Origin: Cryptomeria japonica
Taxonomy: Eukaryota > Streptophyta > Pinopsida > Cupressales > Cupressaceae
Direction of reading: 5' to 3'
NCBI RefSeq assembly: GCF_030272615.1
Contig: NC_081409.1
Coordinates: 531,878,291 to 531,942,290, forward strand
DNA: 64,000 nt
Shown: positions 34,595 to 47,610 of the stretch, piece after piece
Numbering within the stretch: position 1 is the stretch's first letter
Layout: every line of letters begins with the position of its first letter
Made by a program: the position numbers and the translations under genes
The notes under the pieces: generated by a model
The model's database searches: none
Told to the model about the DNA's origin: nothing
The model's input: only the letters and a program-made list of their open reading frames with translations

Positions 34595-37500
34595 ATGCCT
34601 CCGACTACGCGACAAGCTCGCAAGCGCGGAAGGGGTCCTAGGCGTACACGTATGGCACGCGAGGATGTTGCTAGGGAGGAACCGGTTCCAGAAGGGAACT
34701 CGGAAGCACCTCCTGAACCACCGGTTGACCCTAACCAAGACATCTTGCTAGCTCTTTGGAACTTGATTGGGATAGTGCAGGATAGGCTTCCAGCAGTGGA
34801 CCGTCATGCAGATAATCAGAACTCAGGGAGTCATAGATCAGTGGATAGGGAACGGAGTAGGAGTCCACCTCCTAATTCCGTAGAGGGTGAGGCAGAGCAT
34901 GAACCGGAGTCCATTCACCTGCCCGAACCCCCTCCAGTAGCAGCACCTGTGTACTTTGAGAGAGCACGTCAGGAACCAGGAGACCTGATTAGAGAGGTTT
35001 TACGCCTCCAGCCGCCATCTTTTGGAGGCACTACTGACAGAGTAGAGGCTGAGGCATGGCTTTTGAGCCTAGATCGGTGCTTCGCATTGCAATCTTATGA
35101 AAGCAATCTGAAGGCACGCGTTGCAATCCACCTTCTGAGATCGACAGCCTCCACATGGTGGAAGTAAGAGGAATTCAAGTGCGGACTCACTGCAGATACC
35201 ATCACATGGGAAATATTCACAGAGAGGTTCAGAGAGAGGTACTTGTCAGAACATTTCAGGCAGCGTAGGATCGATGAGTTCCATGACCTCCAGCAGAAGG
35301 GTCTCACAGTGACCCAGTACGAGAGTAAGTTTATTGAGCTCCTAACTTATGTAGATTACCTGAAGGATGAGAAGTTGCTCGTCAACCGATTTGTTAGGGG
35401 ACTTAATGCTGGGATAGCAAGACCAGTGAGGATGGCCGCTCCAGGTAGCCTTCGGGTTGTCGTAGATAAGGCCCTTATAGCCGAGGAGATTCAGATCAGG
35501 CCATAGGACACGAGGGATCGGTTCCAGAACCGAAACCCAGCTCCCCAGCCTTTCGGGTTTCAGAAACCCCATTGGAAAGGCAACCACAGAAATGTTTCAG
35601 GGTCCCATAAACCCCCTCCTCCACAGCAGTCACAGCAGAGTCAGAAACATAGGCCACCTCAGGGACAGCAGGGCTCCAGGCCCAAATAGTGGCAGTCACA
35701 GGGTCCTAGGCGTGACCAGAGAGTACAGGGTACATACACACCCCCGGCACGGGCTCAGCAGTCCTCCCGGGGTGGGTACAGTGGTTCTAGCCGGACAGGT
35801 GGGCATCCTTTTACTAGGCCTCAGGGCGCACAGTTCCAGGCACGCGGTGCTTGCTTCATGTGTGGAGCCATGGGGCACATGGCGAGAGAGTGTCCACAGG
35901 GACAGATGACAGGGAATCAGAGGATGGCAACATCAGAGCCTACAGTTGGGGACATGGGCAAGTCCCATAGAGTCTTCGCAGCGGTTGATAACCGTCAGGC
36001 AGAGCACCAGGCCACAGTCATCGAGGCTGCAGGTAAGGTCAGAGGTAGTAGTATTTCTATATTATTTGACTCAAGAGTGACTGACTCCTTTATATCTCCA
36101 TTGGTTGTGGAGCGTTGCGGGCTAGTGGCAGTAAGGCAAAGTGTCAGCTGGGAAGTGGAGTTAGCTTCAGGGGCTAGAGTGTCAGTGGATTCAGAGGTTA
36201 GGGGATGTCCGCTCCAGATTGGTAATACCACCACCTTAGTAGACCTTAGAGTTACACCACTCGGATCTTATGGCATCGTACTTGGTATGGATTGGCTTTA
36301 CGCCCACAGAGCCAAGATGGATTGTCGCTTGAAAAAGGTTGAGTGTGAGGATGATCATGGTGCTCCCATAGTAATCACTGGGATTCAGAGACCCGTGTCT
36401 CTTCGTATGATATCCGCTATGCAGCTTAAGCGGAGCATGCGGAAGGGATGCCAGTTGTTTGCCATCACAATCAGTGACCGTGAGGAAGAAAATGAGAAGG
36501 AGCCGTCCATAGATGATCACCCCATCCTTGAGGCATTTGCAGATGTGTTTCCTGATGAGCTACCTGGTATGCCGCCCAGCAGGGAGATTGACTTCCACAT
36601 AGATTTGGTACCAGGAGCCGAGCCAGTTTCGAGAGCACCTTATAGGATGACCACTCATGAGCTTAATGAGCTCAAGATGCAGCTAGAGGAACTCTTAGAG
36701 AAGGGTCACATCCATCCTAGCGTCTCTCCTTGGGGCACACCGGTCATCTTCATGAAGAAGAAAGACGGATCCCTTCGGTTATGCATGGATTATAGGCAAC
36801 TGAATAAAGTAACCATCAAGAACCGCTATCCCTTACCGAGGATCGATGATTTGTTTGATCAGCTTCAGGGTGCCAAAGTGTTTTCCAAAATAGACCTGAA
36901 GTCAGGATATCATCAGTTGAGAATTGTGGAAAGTGATATCCACAAGATCGCGTTTCGCACCAGATATGGCCACTATGAGTTCACTGTGGTCCCATTCGGT
37001 CTTACGAATGCTCCAGCTGTATTCATGAGTCTCATGAATGGGGTATTCCGCACCTTCCTTGACCAATTTGTGATAGTGTTCCTCGACGACATATTGATCT
37101 ATTCCCGAAATGAGCAGGAGCATGAGGAGCATTTGAGACAGGTTTTACAGTGTTTGAGGGACAACTAGTTGTTCGGCAGTTTGTCGAAGTGTGCTTTCTT
37201 TAGATCAGAGGTCAAGTACCTAGGGCATGTTATATCCGGTGATGGGATCTCAGTTGACCCATCAAAGATTAGAGCCATCATGGATTGGCCGGCACCTACC
37301 AGTGTGACAGAGGTCAGAAGCTTCATGGGTTTAGCAGGATACTATAGACGTTTTGTGGAGGGATTTTCCAGAGTTGCACACCCCATCACATCCCTCCAGC
37401 GAAAAGGGAAGAAATTCGAGTGGACAGAGAAGTGTGAGAGGGCTTTTCAGGATCTAAAAAGGGCACTTACTAGTGCACCTATTCTTATTGTGCCAGACCC

Positions 37501-39361
37501 CACGGCCGACTTCATGGTATGCACAGATGCTTCCTTAGATGGATTGGGAGCAGTTCTTATGCAGGAGGGTAGGGTTATAGCATACGAGTCTAGGAAACTT
37601 AAGACTCACGAGCTTAACTACCCTACGCATGACCTAGAGCTTGCAGCAGTTGTACATGCACTTGTGAGGTGGAGACACTTCCTTTTAGGTCATCACTTCG
37701 AGCTTCATTCAGACCATCAGAGTTTGCAGTATATCTTCACCCAGCCTAACCTTAATGCACGTCAGAGGAGATGGATGGAGTTCCTTTGTGAGTATGATTT
37801 TGATGTTCATTACATCAAAGGAAAGGAGAATGTGGTCGTAGATGCCCTAAGTAGGAGACGACATGAGGTTTACACCATATCCATGAGCACAGATTTGAGA
37901 GACCGTATTTTGCAGCGATTGCCAGAGGATGATTGGTATCTAGAGGTTTGTCAGAGGATCCGTAATCAGGAGACCCTGGAAGGGAAGTTTGTGGACTACT
38001 CTTTGGAGTCCGATGGTATATTACGCCATAGAGGACGCATTTATGTACCCTCTCCTGGGGGTTTGCGAGATTTCATTATCATGGAGGCTCATAGAGCTCC
38101 TTATGCAGCGCATCCCGGGGTTAAGAAGATGCATGCTGACTTGAGATAGTTATATCATTGGCCAAGAATGCGGCAGCTTATCACCGAGTTAGTAGCCCGA
38201 TGCCTTGAGTGTTAGAGAGTTAAGGCAGAGCACCGCCATCCAGGTGGGTTATTCCAGTCCCATGCTATACCAGAGTGGAAGTGGGATACTATATCCATGG
38301 ACTTCATTATTGGTCTTCCTATGTCATCTCGTCGCCATGATGCTATCTTGGTGACAGTTGACAAATTGACCAAAGTAGCCCACTTCTCACCAGTCCGGAC
38401 TACCTTCACAGCTCCAGCAGTGGCACAGGTGTTCTTGCGAGACATTGTTAGGCTTCATGGTGTCCCACGCAAGATTATTTCTGATAGGGATTCTCTCTTT
38501 ACATCTTCCTTTTGGAAGGCATTACAGACAGCGTTGGGCACCAAGCTCAACTTTAGCACAGCCTATCATCCAGAGATAGATGGAAAGACAGAGCGGGTTA
38601 ACCAGGTGTTAGAGGATATGCTCCGCATGTACGTCATGGGTCATCAGACCCGATGGGAGGAGTACCTGCATTTAGTAGAATTTGCCTATAATAATGGGCA
38701 TCACACTTCTTTGGGGATGCCACCCTTTCAGGCTTTGTACGGCAGACCATGCAGGACACCTTTGAGTTGGGATCGTATTGAGGATAGAGTGGCCATAGGC
38801 CCTGAGTTGGTTCGTGATATGGAGCAGCAGGTAATTTTGATTAGACAGTGCCTTAGAGAGGCACAGGATAGGCAGAAGAAATATGCAGATGCAAAGAGGA
38901 TAGACCGGAGTTACATGGTTGGGGACAAAGTTTTCCTGAGAGTGCGACCGCATAAGAGTCCAATCCGCTATGGAAAGGGTTCTAAGCTCGCACCTCGCTT
39001 TGTCGGACCCTTCGAGATCCTTGGGAGGATAGGACCAGTTGCCTATCACCTAGCTTTGCCACCTAGCCTGTCACGCATCCACGATGTATTTCATGTGTTA
39101 GTTTTGAGAAAGTATATCTATGATGAGTCTCATATTTTAGATTGGGATGCCTTGCAGGTGGAGTCAGACGGGCAGCTAGCCTTGGAGCCCATTCGCATTT
39201 TGGCTCGCCGGACGTTGGCCCTTCGAGGTCGAGAGCTGGACCAGGTTAGGGTCCAGTGGGATTGCTATGATGAGGTTACAGCTTCATGGGGGGATGCAGC
39301 TCATATGAGATCACAGTACCCTCATCTTTTTGATGAACTCCAGGAGGACGTTCATGCCTAG
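34595..39361 (+). pseudogene. Chromovirus gag-pol, one full-length frame with six nonsense codons
   Basis: From ATG 34595 one frame of about 1,588 codons runs to TAG 39359-39361 with no frameshift. The order is Gag with a retrotransposon capsid region (WWK...F..RFRERY), a CCHC knuckle ([14 protein letters not shown], about 35854-35895), protease, RT (FLDD at about 37080), RNase H ([10 protein letters not shown]), integrase (HHCC with the last Cys just before a stop; core Asp in SMDFIIG, SDRDSLF; Glu in TERVNQ) and a chromodomain-like C-terminus ending MRSQYPHLF. This marks a plant chromovirus (Tekay/Del-like). Stops lie at 35165 (TAA), 35504, 35687, 37166, 38147 and 38213 (all TAG). The protease motif reads FDSRVTDSF where DSG is expected, so it should be dead. 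One integrase segment reads HPEIDGKTERVN instead of the usual TDGQTE. Confidence 0.95.
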
Positions 39362-39371
39362 AGGGGGAGGG
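39360..39371 (+). other. Chromovirus polypurine tract overlapping the pol stop codon
   Basis: AGAGGGGGAGGG lies directly before the 3' LTR and shares bases with the TAG stop, so the element has practically no 3' noncoding internal sequence. The equivalent tract of copy 1 ends at 29696. Confidence 0.9.
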
Positions 39372-42169
39372 TGTGAGGCCCTACCCCGACCCATCCTATC
39401 TCTTCAGTTATTTTCATTTTGGAACTATTTTGGATGCTAGTTTGGACACACTATGGATATAGAACTTTTCGTGATTCCGCGATTTTGGTAACATTGATAT
39501 ATGTGGATGCTTCCTTTCTATGCCTTGTGGATTATAGAATATTATATGATTCTAGATTAGGGTAATGTTGTGATGATGCAGGTTATTATCTAAATTTTAG
39601 GAATTGATATAATGTTAGGAAAATGTTTGCATATATTGTAGATGGATCAAATTTTGAGGATTATGAGGAAATTGCTTTGATTTGTGACAAATCATATTTC
39701 ATAATGTCAAGTCTTTGCAGAATGAATGTATTGTATTCTGATTATGTGATTATATATTATATGAGGCTATTTGGGAAGTACTAATGTTTAAATTGAGATG
39801 TGCAGGAAAATATCCATGTGACCATGGAAATATTATGGAGAATCAAGCCTAGGCCAATGTGCGTTAGTAAAAACCAGGGGTTGTCTATTTGGAGAGATAA
39901 CACCCCGTATGTACTGTATTTTATTCGTAAATGTAAAATGTTGCATGAGTGTAATTTGTACTTATTGGATTGATTAAATTGTTTAAGGGACAATTGCCAT
40001 GTGTTTATTGTGATGTGGAATTATTTTGTAGTGTCACTTGACACCTATGTAGTATGTTGTGTTGGCAATTGTCATGTCACCTTTTTGAAAGTTTTATTTT
40101 TGTTAATTGTTATATCCCCTAATTATCCTTGAAGGAACCAAGAAATCTAGGTTAGAGAGCCACAAGGAAGGTCAACTCAGAGTTGACCCGTAGGTTAACT
40201 TCAGGTGGACTTTCTGAAGATCAAATCAACTCCTAGAGTCAATTTTAGAGCTTTTCTATTAGGCCTCATGGGGTACCTATGGGTGAAGGCCAAAATTGGC
40301 CATGTGTCTTTCCCTTAGGACTTGTTTAACCACCCAAAAAAGTGGTTTTCCCAAGATGGACGAATTCCATCTATAGGAGTGCCATCCTTGGAAGGAGAAC
40401 CTTCTTGGAGATAGTAATCCCTCTTCCCCATTCCATTTCCCTTCTCTAGGCACCTAGGTTAGGGAGTGTGTAAGACCTAGGGAAGACCAACCCAATGGGA
40501 GATCACTCACTCTATCCAAGAGGTTGGAAGGAGTGAGAGAGGCCTTCTTAGGCTAAGAATGGAAGCTTAGTGAGCTAATCACCCACTCTCCATTCTTGGA
40601 GATTTTTGGAAAAACTTGGAAGAAAAAAAAAAAAAAAAAACCAGTTTTAGGAATTAGAGGAATTTGGGGGCCAAGGATTGCAGAAAGTTGTGTGGATTGG
40701 GCAGCTCATCTCCAACTAAATTTAGCATACCTATTGGTAGAATAAGGTTGGTGGTTATCTCCTCTTGGTTTTGTTGTTTATGTTAGTTATGTTGTTTTGT
40801 TGAAGGAAAGAAATGCTTGTAAAGAAAGTGTGTATGTAAATTGTTGTTGAAGAAAATAATGTGTAGTTTCATTTCTATGTTTTTCTGTTTTGTGTTCTTG
40901 TTTTGGGAGTGTCCAAGATCTTCTACTCTTGGGAGAGTAGGATGATCTTGGGGTGGAAGAAGCATGACAGCCTTGGGTGAGAGGCTCTCCTTAAGGAGAG
41001 TGATCTCAAGGGTGTCCTTTGTGACCCTTGCTGCATAGCCTTGTGTATGCATTTGGGGGTCATAAGGGGAGAGAAATGGCTTTGAGCCTTTGAGGGGCAT
41101 AAGGTGTGTGGGATGAATTTTGTTGAGTATTTTGTGTTGCCATGAGGTGGCTTGTGTTATATTTTTGGCTGCAGTCTCCCCAATGGTACTTGGTCCACTT
41201 CCACCCGTAGATTGATCATCACAAAGTGTGGTGAAAGTGTAGCTTGGGATGGGAAAGTGAATGTTTGTGTGATTGCCCTATTGTTGTGTTGTATTGCTTG
41301 GTTGTAACCCGTCTAGGTCTTGATTCTCCTAGCTCGGGGGTGGCTTCTGGTAAGCCTAGGCTGGGAGGTGAGCATCCCATGGTCACAGTCCTAAACTTTA
41401 CTTGCGGGTGGCTTGGGGAAAAAGACTAGGAGTTGCAGATTGTTGTGTTGCAGACTTCTATTCAGATCTCTTATTTTTATTTAAATGCAGAAAGGAAGAA
41501 AGAAATGTAACCTTATGTTTTGTAGCAAAAAAAAAAGAGAGAGAAAGTGCATATGTAAATATAGGGCTTAAAATGATTCTGTTTCTGTTTAAATTAATGT
41601 ACTCTTTATTTACTGTGTAAAAATTAGAGAAAGATGACTGTTTGTATTATTTACCCATTTTTATATATGGGCTATTGTAATTATCATTCTAGAAAAACAA
41701 TGTAAATTTAATTTTATGTTTTGATGCCTATTGTGTTGTAGTAGACTACATTTAAATCTGGTCTGTAACATGTTTATTTACTGCAATATTAAAGAAAAGA
41801 AACAGAAAAATGCATTAGGATTCCTTATTTACTATTTACTAGTTTATTTACTGCAAATGTTATAGAAAGAAAAAGAAATGCAGTAGGGTTATTATTTACT
41901 TGCATAGTTTTAAATTCTGTTATTTTATGTCTGTTAGAAAGAAAGGAGAACCAGTATTGCTTTATTGCTGTAGAAAGTTTAAATAAAAGAAAAGAAAAAA
42001 ATTAGACCTATTCTAAATACTGTTAGAAGACAAAAAAAAAACAGTATGTAAATAGTTGAAAATCCCAAATCAATATAAGGGTTTTAACCCTATTACTTCA
42101 ACATTTAGTCATATATATCTCTATATGTATATAAGTATATATATTGAAAATATATACCTATATAGATAT

Positions 42170-42205
<36 letters not shown>

Positions 42206-42538
42206 CTTCCTGTATGTGCATACCCCTGTAACAACAAAATAAAGGATGCATTTTGAACTTGTGCATCTCTGTTTCAAACATATAAAATATAATGCAGAAA
42301 TAACCCTTTAATCATATATATATATATATTCTGCAATCTAAAGTCATGCTCTATGAATGCCTGTAGAAGAAAATATTTTCATATTCATAAATGATATTGT
42401 GCATATTATATATATATATATATATATAATATATATTTGACATATTAAAAAATCCACATCTTATAACCTTTTTTTATCAACCCACGAAATACTTAAATAA
42501 AAACAAAAAAAATTTTAGTAATAATAATGCTGGCCGAA

Positions 42539-42789
42539 CCACTGTGTGTAAACACAGTGGACGGCTCTCGGGCCGCGCCACTGTGTTTACCCACAGTGGA
42601 CGACACGGGAAAGCCGAGCCACTGTGTGTAAACACAGTGGGCGGTGCTCGGGCCGCGCCACTGTGCTTACCCATAGTGGACGGCATGGAGGGTGCCGCCA
42701 CTGTGTGTAAGCACAGTGGACGGTCCTCGGCCGCCACTGTGCTTATACACAGTGGACGGCACCGCCGTCACTGTGTATAAACACAGTGG
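42539..42789. repeat. Array of seven CACTGTG palindromes in LTR copy 2
   Basis: Same seven units as at 32915. Several point differences fall in the stems: unit 3 is perfect here but mismatched in copy 1, and unit 6 reads CCACTGTG here against CCATAGTG in copy 1. Confidence 0.9.
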
Positions 42790-42921
42790 CGACCAGGAGA
42801 GCCCCGCGCCGCCTCCTCCCCTCATTCCCCCCTCTGCGAAACCCTCCGCCATGCCCTAGCTTCGTCGTACCTGCGATCTCCAAACAAAAAAAAAGGGACA
42901 AACAATAAAATAAAGGGGTTT

Positions 42922-43030
42922 AATAAACCCTAACCCATTTCGGGTTAGGGTATGAAATGATGAATAAAATAAAATAAGAGTAATATATATAAAAATGCAA
43001 CCCTAACCCAATTTCGGGTTAGGGTTAGCA
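42922..43030. repeat. Two inverted telomere-like motifs in LTR copy 2
   Basis: Both palindromes of copy 1 (AAACCCTAACCC/GGGTTAGGGT and AACCCTAACCC/GGGTTAGGGTT) are preserved here. Confidence 0.85.
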
Positions 43031-43034
43031 TTTT

Positions 43035-43089
<55 letters not shown>

Positions 43090-44025
43090 GGAGATTTAGA
43101 TTGGTGTATTATAATTTGATTTTTAATTTCACAATGAGGGTTGGTATATAAGAATTTATACTGTGATTTTATATATATATATATAAGGAATTTAAATTGG
43201 AATTTTAAAGTTAGATTTTAGTATATAATTTGGGGTTAAGTTTATAATTGAAATATTATGGAAATTTAGACCCTGATTTTAATAATTGAATTATTATGGG
43301 ATTTTAGACTTTTGATTTTAATATATATAAATATGGGGTTAATTTAATAATTGAACGATTATAAGTTCCCATTCCTTAGAAATTTAGATTTCAATTAATT
43401 CAAGGGGGTTAATAATAAAGGACTATTATAGTTGGATAAACTATACGTTTAATCCAGCAATATATTTAATTAATCAATGGACTTACACCCCCCATGTAAT
43501 TGGACGTCAGGAAAATTTAAAAAGGAGGAATTTGTAAATTTATGAACCTTAAGCCCTTGAGACCGACTTTTTGGTCGGATTGAAAATTAATTGACAAAAT
43601 CAAGGGATTTAGGGAAAATTAGAATTGGCCCTAGTTTATTGTCGGATTTTAGTGGGCAAATGACATTGTAGAAATTCGAAAACCCTCATCGGGTGGATGT
43701 GTATAATAAATTTTATTTGAGCATCAGTTAATCAATAACAATATCATTATATGACCTGGAATGATTTAATACATTAAGATAACCAATTATCCCTTGAATT
43801 AATTAGCGACAACTTGTCTTAGGTAATTGAACTAGCTAACTAATCCGCAATGCAAATTAATCTCAACCAAACAAGTCGCTCGCCCGAGTTGGTTATTTAA
43901 CTTAACCCTAGTAAGTAAGTTTATTTACATCCTAGAAAAGACAAAACCTTAAATACAGTTGTTATATATTAGGATTTATAGCGAGTTCATGACGTCAAAA
44001 AAAAAAAATTTGTTGTTCCGTTTTT

Positions 44026-44045
44026 GTGCCCTAAAGTTTGGGCAC
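44026..44045 (+). other. LTR 3'-terminal stem-loop, copy 2
   Basis: GTGCCC, loop TAAAGTTT, GGGCAC; the LTR ends four bases later with GACA. Confidence 0.85.
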
Positions 44046-44049
44046 GACA

Positions 44050-45331
44050 AAATATACTCTTCTAGAGTATGCTCGGTTAAAAGCAAATCCTGTTAAAGAT
44101 TACAAACACATTGCTAGATGTGACCCGGTTAAGGGATTTCCCTTAGATCTGTTTGGATCTTCACCTTGTTAGAAGTGACCTTGTTAAAGGATTTCAAACA
44201 CTCAATCAGAATGTCACCTTGCTAGAGGGTTTTACAAATAAGATTGTTAAGTCCACTCGGTTAAGAGATTTTCTGTCACTTTCATAAAATAACAGTAATA
44301 AAAATCTATCTGCAACTTCACATCTAAAATGCTAAAGCATATTCTTATTTGCTCAATACAATCTAGACATAGAACTAATCTTGTCCATCTGTTGGGCTTT
44401 TATACTCTGTTATTCAAATAGTTCTTCAAGCTTTTGTGCTCGGTAACACTATGTAGCATCCCTATGCATACATTTGCCCGCATACATTGTTTATCAACAG
44501 TTCCCTATTTATAAAAAATTAGCCAACCGCTTAATCTCCTTGATCACACTTCCCATGATCAATCATAGCCATCAGATCTTCAAACTTGTCCAGGTTCAAT
44601 GTATCCTTTGATCTTAAAAATGATTTACCCCGCCTAGGAACTTGCATACATTTCTTGGAACTTGTGCTAGGGTAATGCGGTTCAATCTGCGCTGCAGATC
44701 TTCATGCTGATTTTCCTTTGCCATAGATTCATTAACAAACTTCATGCACGACATACCAATCATTTAATCAATTCCAGCTCATCAACTTCCTTCATTAAAT
44801 AATGCATGTAACCATTTAATGTATTCTATTGCAGCTCGGTAACAACTCGGTAAATACTAAACTTCACTCGGTAGACATTCCGCCTTCATTAACCGATAGC
44901 GATAACCTTAGGGTTTACCGACTAGGTTCCTTAGGGTTTACCGACTAGGTTCTTTGCTCAGTAACATAGTATAGTATTAACCTTACAATTTACAACATAT
45001 GTATGATGTTAAAACAATCTAAACATCATGATCTCATCATTGTCTGACTCGGTAATAGTTTCCCATTGAATACCTTATTCATCCCCTTATTCATCATATT
45101 CTTTCTGTGTCTTTTACCGACATCTTTATACTCATCAAATCATACTTCTCAAGATATGGCAACATCATACTAAATTAGAAAATCAATTTCTTGACATCAA
45201 TGACAAAATAATAATATTAAGACAGTAAACGTCCTTAATCAGTTATATCCATAATCATCAACAACCTTCTCAATATCCTTATTGAAATGCCAACAATCTC
45301 CCATTGTCTATTATAATGCCAAATTCCAACA
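44050..45331 (-). mobile_element. Copia B 5' LTR, 3'-truncated by the chromovirus
   Basis: Matches 21945-23237. At its outer end (45331) the flank is CTTATGTCATTC, not a polypurine tract, so this is the outer edge of the element and hence its 5' LTR. The inner 251 bp are missing at the chromovirus junction. Confidence 0.9.
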
Positions 45332-45336
45332 CTTAT
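45332..45336. repeat. Target site duplication CTTAT, right side of copia B
   Basis: Identical to 21689-21693 and directly adjoining the LTR terminus CCAACA. Confidence 0.85.
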
Positions 45337-45700
45337 GTCATTCTCTAGAGCATGGGGGGTGACCCTTTTTGGTTCCACATGGTTAGATGGTTGTTGCCTT
45401 CTTCCATTGGGAAATTTGGTGGTTTTTTCGTGAGCATGGTGGATGGTTCTTCTTCTCTTCAGTTCTAGTGCTATGGATGCAAGGTGCAAATGTATTCTTT
45501 GATTTATATAAAGATTCATCTATGCACATTGTAATTGGATATCATTTATATGAATAATGTATCATGACACTCTCATTGAAGAGATTGGTGTAAATTTATA
45601 ATGTAAATTATGCATAAGATGTAGGATGTATTGTAATTATGTTATCATATACTTAATAAACTTGGTTTTGGTACTAGCTATATTTTAGGAATGGATATAT
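45337..45700. other. Pre-insertion flank, no gene seen
   Basis: Short stretch between the copia B target duplication and the LINE target duplication. It once continued from 21688 on the left and into 53496 on the right. No coding or repeat signal recognised. Confidence 0.6.
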
Positions 45701-45717
45701 CCATTATGATTGCAAGA
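45701..45717. repeat. 17-bp target site duplication of the LINE, poly(A) side
   Basis: CCATTATGATTGCAAGA is repeated exactly at 53479-53495. This length is typical of target-primed reverse transcription. Confidence 0.9.
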
Positions 45718-46988
45718 ATTTTTTTTTGATCAGTAATAATTGTTTATTTTTTTAATATTAAAGTATTGAAATTACAAAGTTTACAACCATCAACCAAAAT
45801 AGACTAGTCATTCAAACAAAAACCCAGTACATCCCCTCCCACAATCATCATCAACCTAGAAACCCTTGATCACCTATACTGTATCATGCAAAACATTATA
45901 AAATTATCATTTACAGAGACCCAACCACCCATTCAAACCCTAGAAACTACCTCGCTTTACCATCCTATCACCTCAGGGAACAAAAGGCAAAATCCCCATT
46001 GTATCAGACTCAAAATTCATCCTCCATTCCCTTGTTACATACATTTTTGAGATAACACCATTAACCAAGAACAAAAATCAAGAAGATAGAAAGAAAATTA
46101 TTCCATGCTCGCGACCACCCCACTTGTGCTTTGCCTCTTTTCTTTCACCACCCTCTCTCGTCTTAGGCCCTGTTTCCCTTTTCCTTTTGCCTTCTTGTTA
46201 GAAACCACGATCACACCACCCACCATAGCCTCTCTTATTTTCAGGTAGGTCTTCAATAATTCCCACTTGATGAGAGCCTCTGCATGCAATTTATCCCTAT
46301 TTACCTTTGTAGGCCAATGAATGAATGGGACTAATTCATATACCTCTACTGCATTTGGGTCCTTAATTCCCTAGCTCACATGAAAACCTACCCTCGAGAT
46401 AGCCCACTCTAGAATGGAGTCCAACCCAATCAACCATTCCTCATCCATGATCACTCATATCACCCATTTGACGGTTTTTGTGGCCTTGCCCAGGTCCAAC
46501 CCCCACACAACAACCATAGTCACAATATCCATATTGAACCTATAATGATTCTTTGCTTGAAGAAAAAAATCTCCTAGAAAAGCCTCCATCACTTGCAAAA
46601 ATTCATCATCTCCACATTTGAAAAGCCCCTTCAAGCACTTCGTGGAAGCCAACCCAAAGAATGTTTCCTGTTGCCTCAACATCACCAAGGAAAAATTGGC
46701 TTCAATTGTCTTGTCTCTGCACAAACACCTTAGCTACAATCTATGGAATAAGACACTCGAAACCCCCTGTCCCATCAAACATTCTCCCCTGTCATCTCAT
46801 AAATGCAATATTCATTCACCTACATGCCAACCATGTCAGTCATCTAGGATGAGAGTACAATAGTCCTTGATCCTTAATTCGCCCACATCATTAAATGATA
46901 ATTTCCCATTTCAATAGAGCATCCTCTACTTGATTTCCCTTATGTCGGATATGGCTAATTTGGCAGTGTTGGTTGAAAATTTTTCAAA
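45718..46988 (-). mobile_element. LINE 3' part (end of RNase H, downstream region, poly-A)
   Basis: On the minus strand the fragment begins in RNase H with IFNQHCQISHIRHKGNQVEDA (two residues before QHC onward, about 46975-46915), the usual C-terminal RNase H motif of plant L1 elements. It runs through a further decayed open region and ends TTACTGATCAAAAAAAAATT at 45718, followed by the 17-bp duplication. The RNase H N-terminal half is 6.1 kb away at 53116-53478. Joining the parts restores one frame across the break. Confidence 0.85.
46098..46855 (-). pseudogene. Open region downstream of RNase H in the LINE, unidentified
   Basis: Read on the minus strand, two open stretches in the same area make up about 250 codons. 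The first contains MDIVTMVVVWGLDLGKATK, the second ends in a Lys/Arg-rich tail (VSNKKAKGKGKQGLRRERVV). It lies where plant L1 elements usually have only a 3' untranslated region. I do not recognise a domain. It could be a transduced or accessory frame, or part of a longer LINE C-terminus. Several stops and frame changes interrupt it. Confidence 0.4.
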
Positions 46989-47296
46989 CTAGGAGAGTTT
47001 ACAAAATTGTGGTTTCAACCATAGAAACACAAGATTAAATATCTCCTAATTATTAAGGGAATTCTCCCCTTGTGATTCACTACTCTATTCTAGTAAAATA
47101 AGATACAAATTTTTAACTCCTATTCTAACATGGGCGATACATCATCCTATCTTCTTTTTCAAGATAGATGTTATTCTTTTCCTCTCTTTTTCAGGAAAGA
47201 ATTTACAATATAGAGAAGCAATAGTTCTTACAATATAGAGAAGCAATAATTTTTACAAGTCCTACATTGCTTCTCTGGGACTGGAAAGAGTGTTTA

Positions 47297-47525
47297 AGCT
47301 CAAAGTCTTAAATTCACTTCTATCCTATCAAACTTTTACAAATTCTTTTGTAACCCAATGAGTCAACTCAGAAAATCAAGACATAGCTCAAAGTCTTTAA
47401 AATGATTCTTGGCTTCACACTCGATATTTCTTTTGTGAAATGATAATATGAAGCACAAAGTCTTTAAGTTACTATTTCCTTTTCCAAGATAACACAATAA
47501 AGCACAAAGTCTTCAAAGTGTAACC

Positions 47526-47610
<85 letters not shown>

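Larger units (their letters stand above)
39372..44049 (+). mobile_element. Chromovirus LTR, copy 2 (3' LTR)
   Basis: TGTGAGGCC...GGGCACGACA, 4,678 bp, nearly identical to 29697-34422. The right end joins AAATATACTCTTC of the copia B 5' LTR without extra bases, so this is a genuine insertion end. The left partner of the target duplication was lost together with the left end of the block. Confidence 0.95.

Noticed and set aside
34595-39361. TAG as a recoded sense codon in the chromovirus
   Set aside because: The protease site is also mutated, TAA occurs once, and similar TAGs appear in plainly dead elements. Mutation is simpler.
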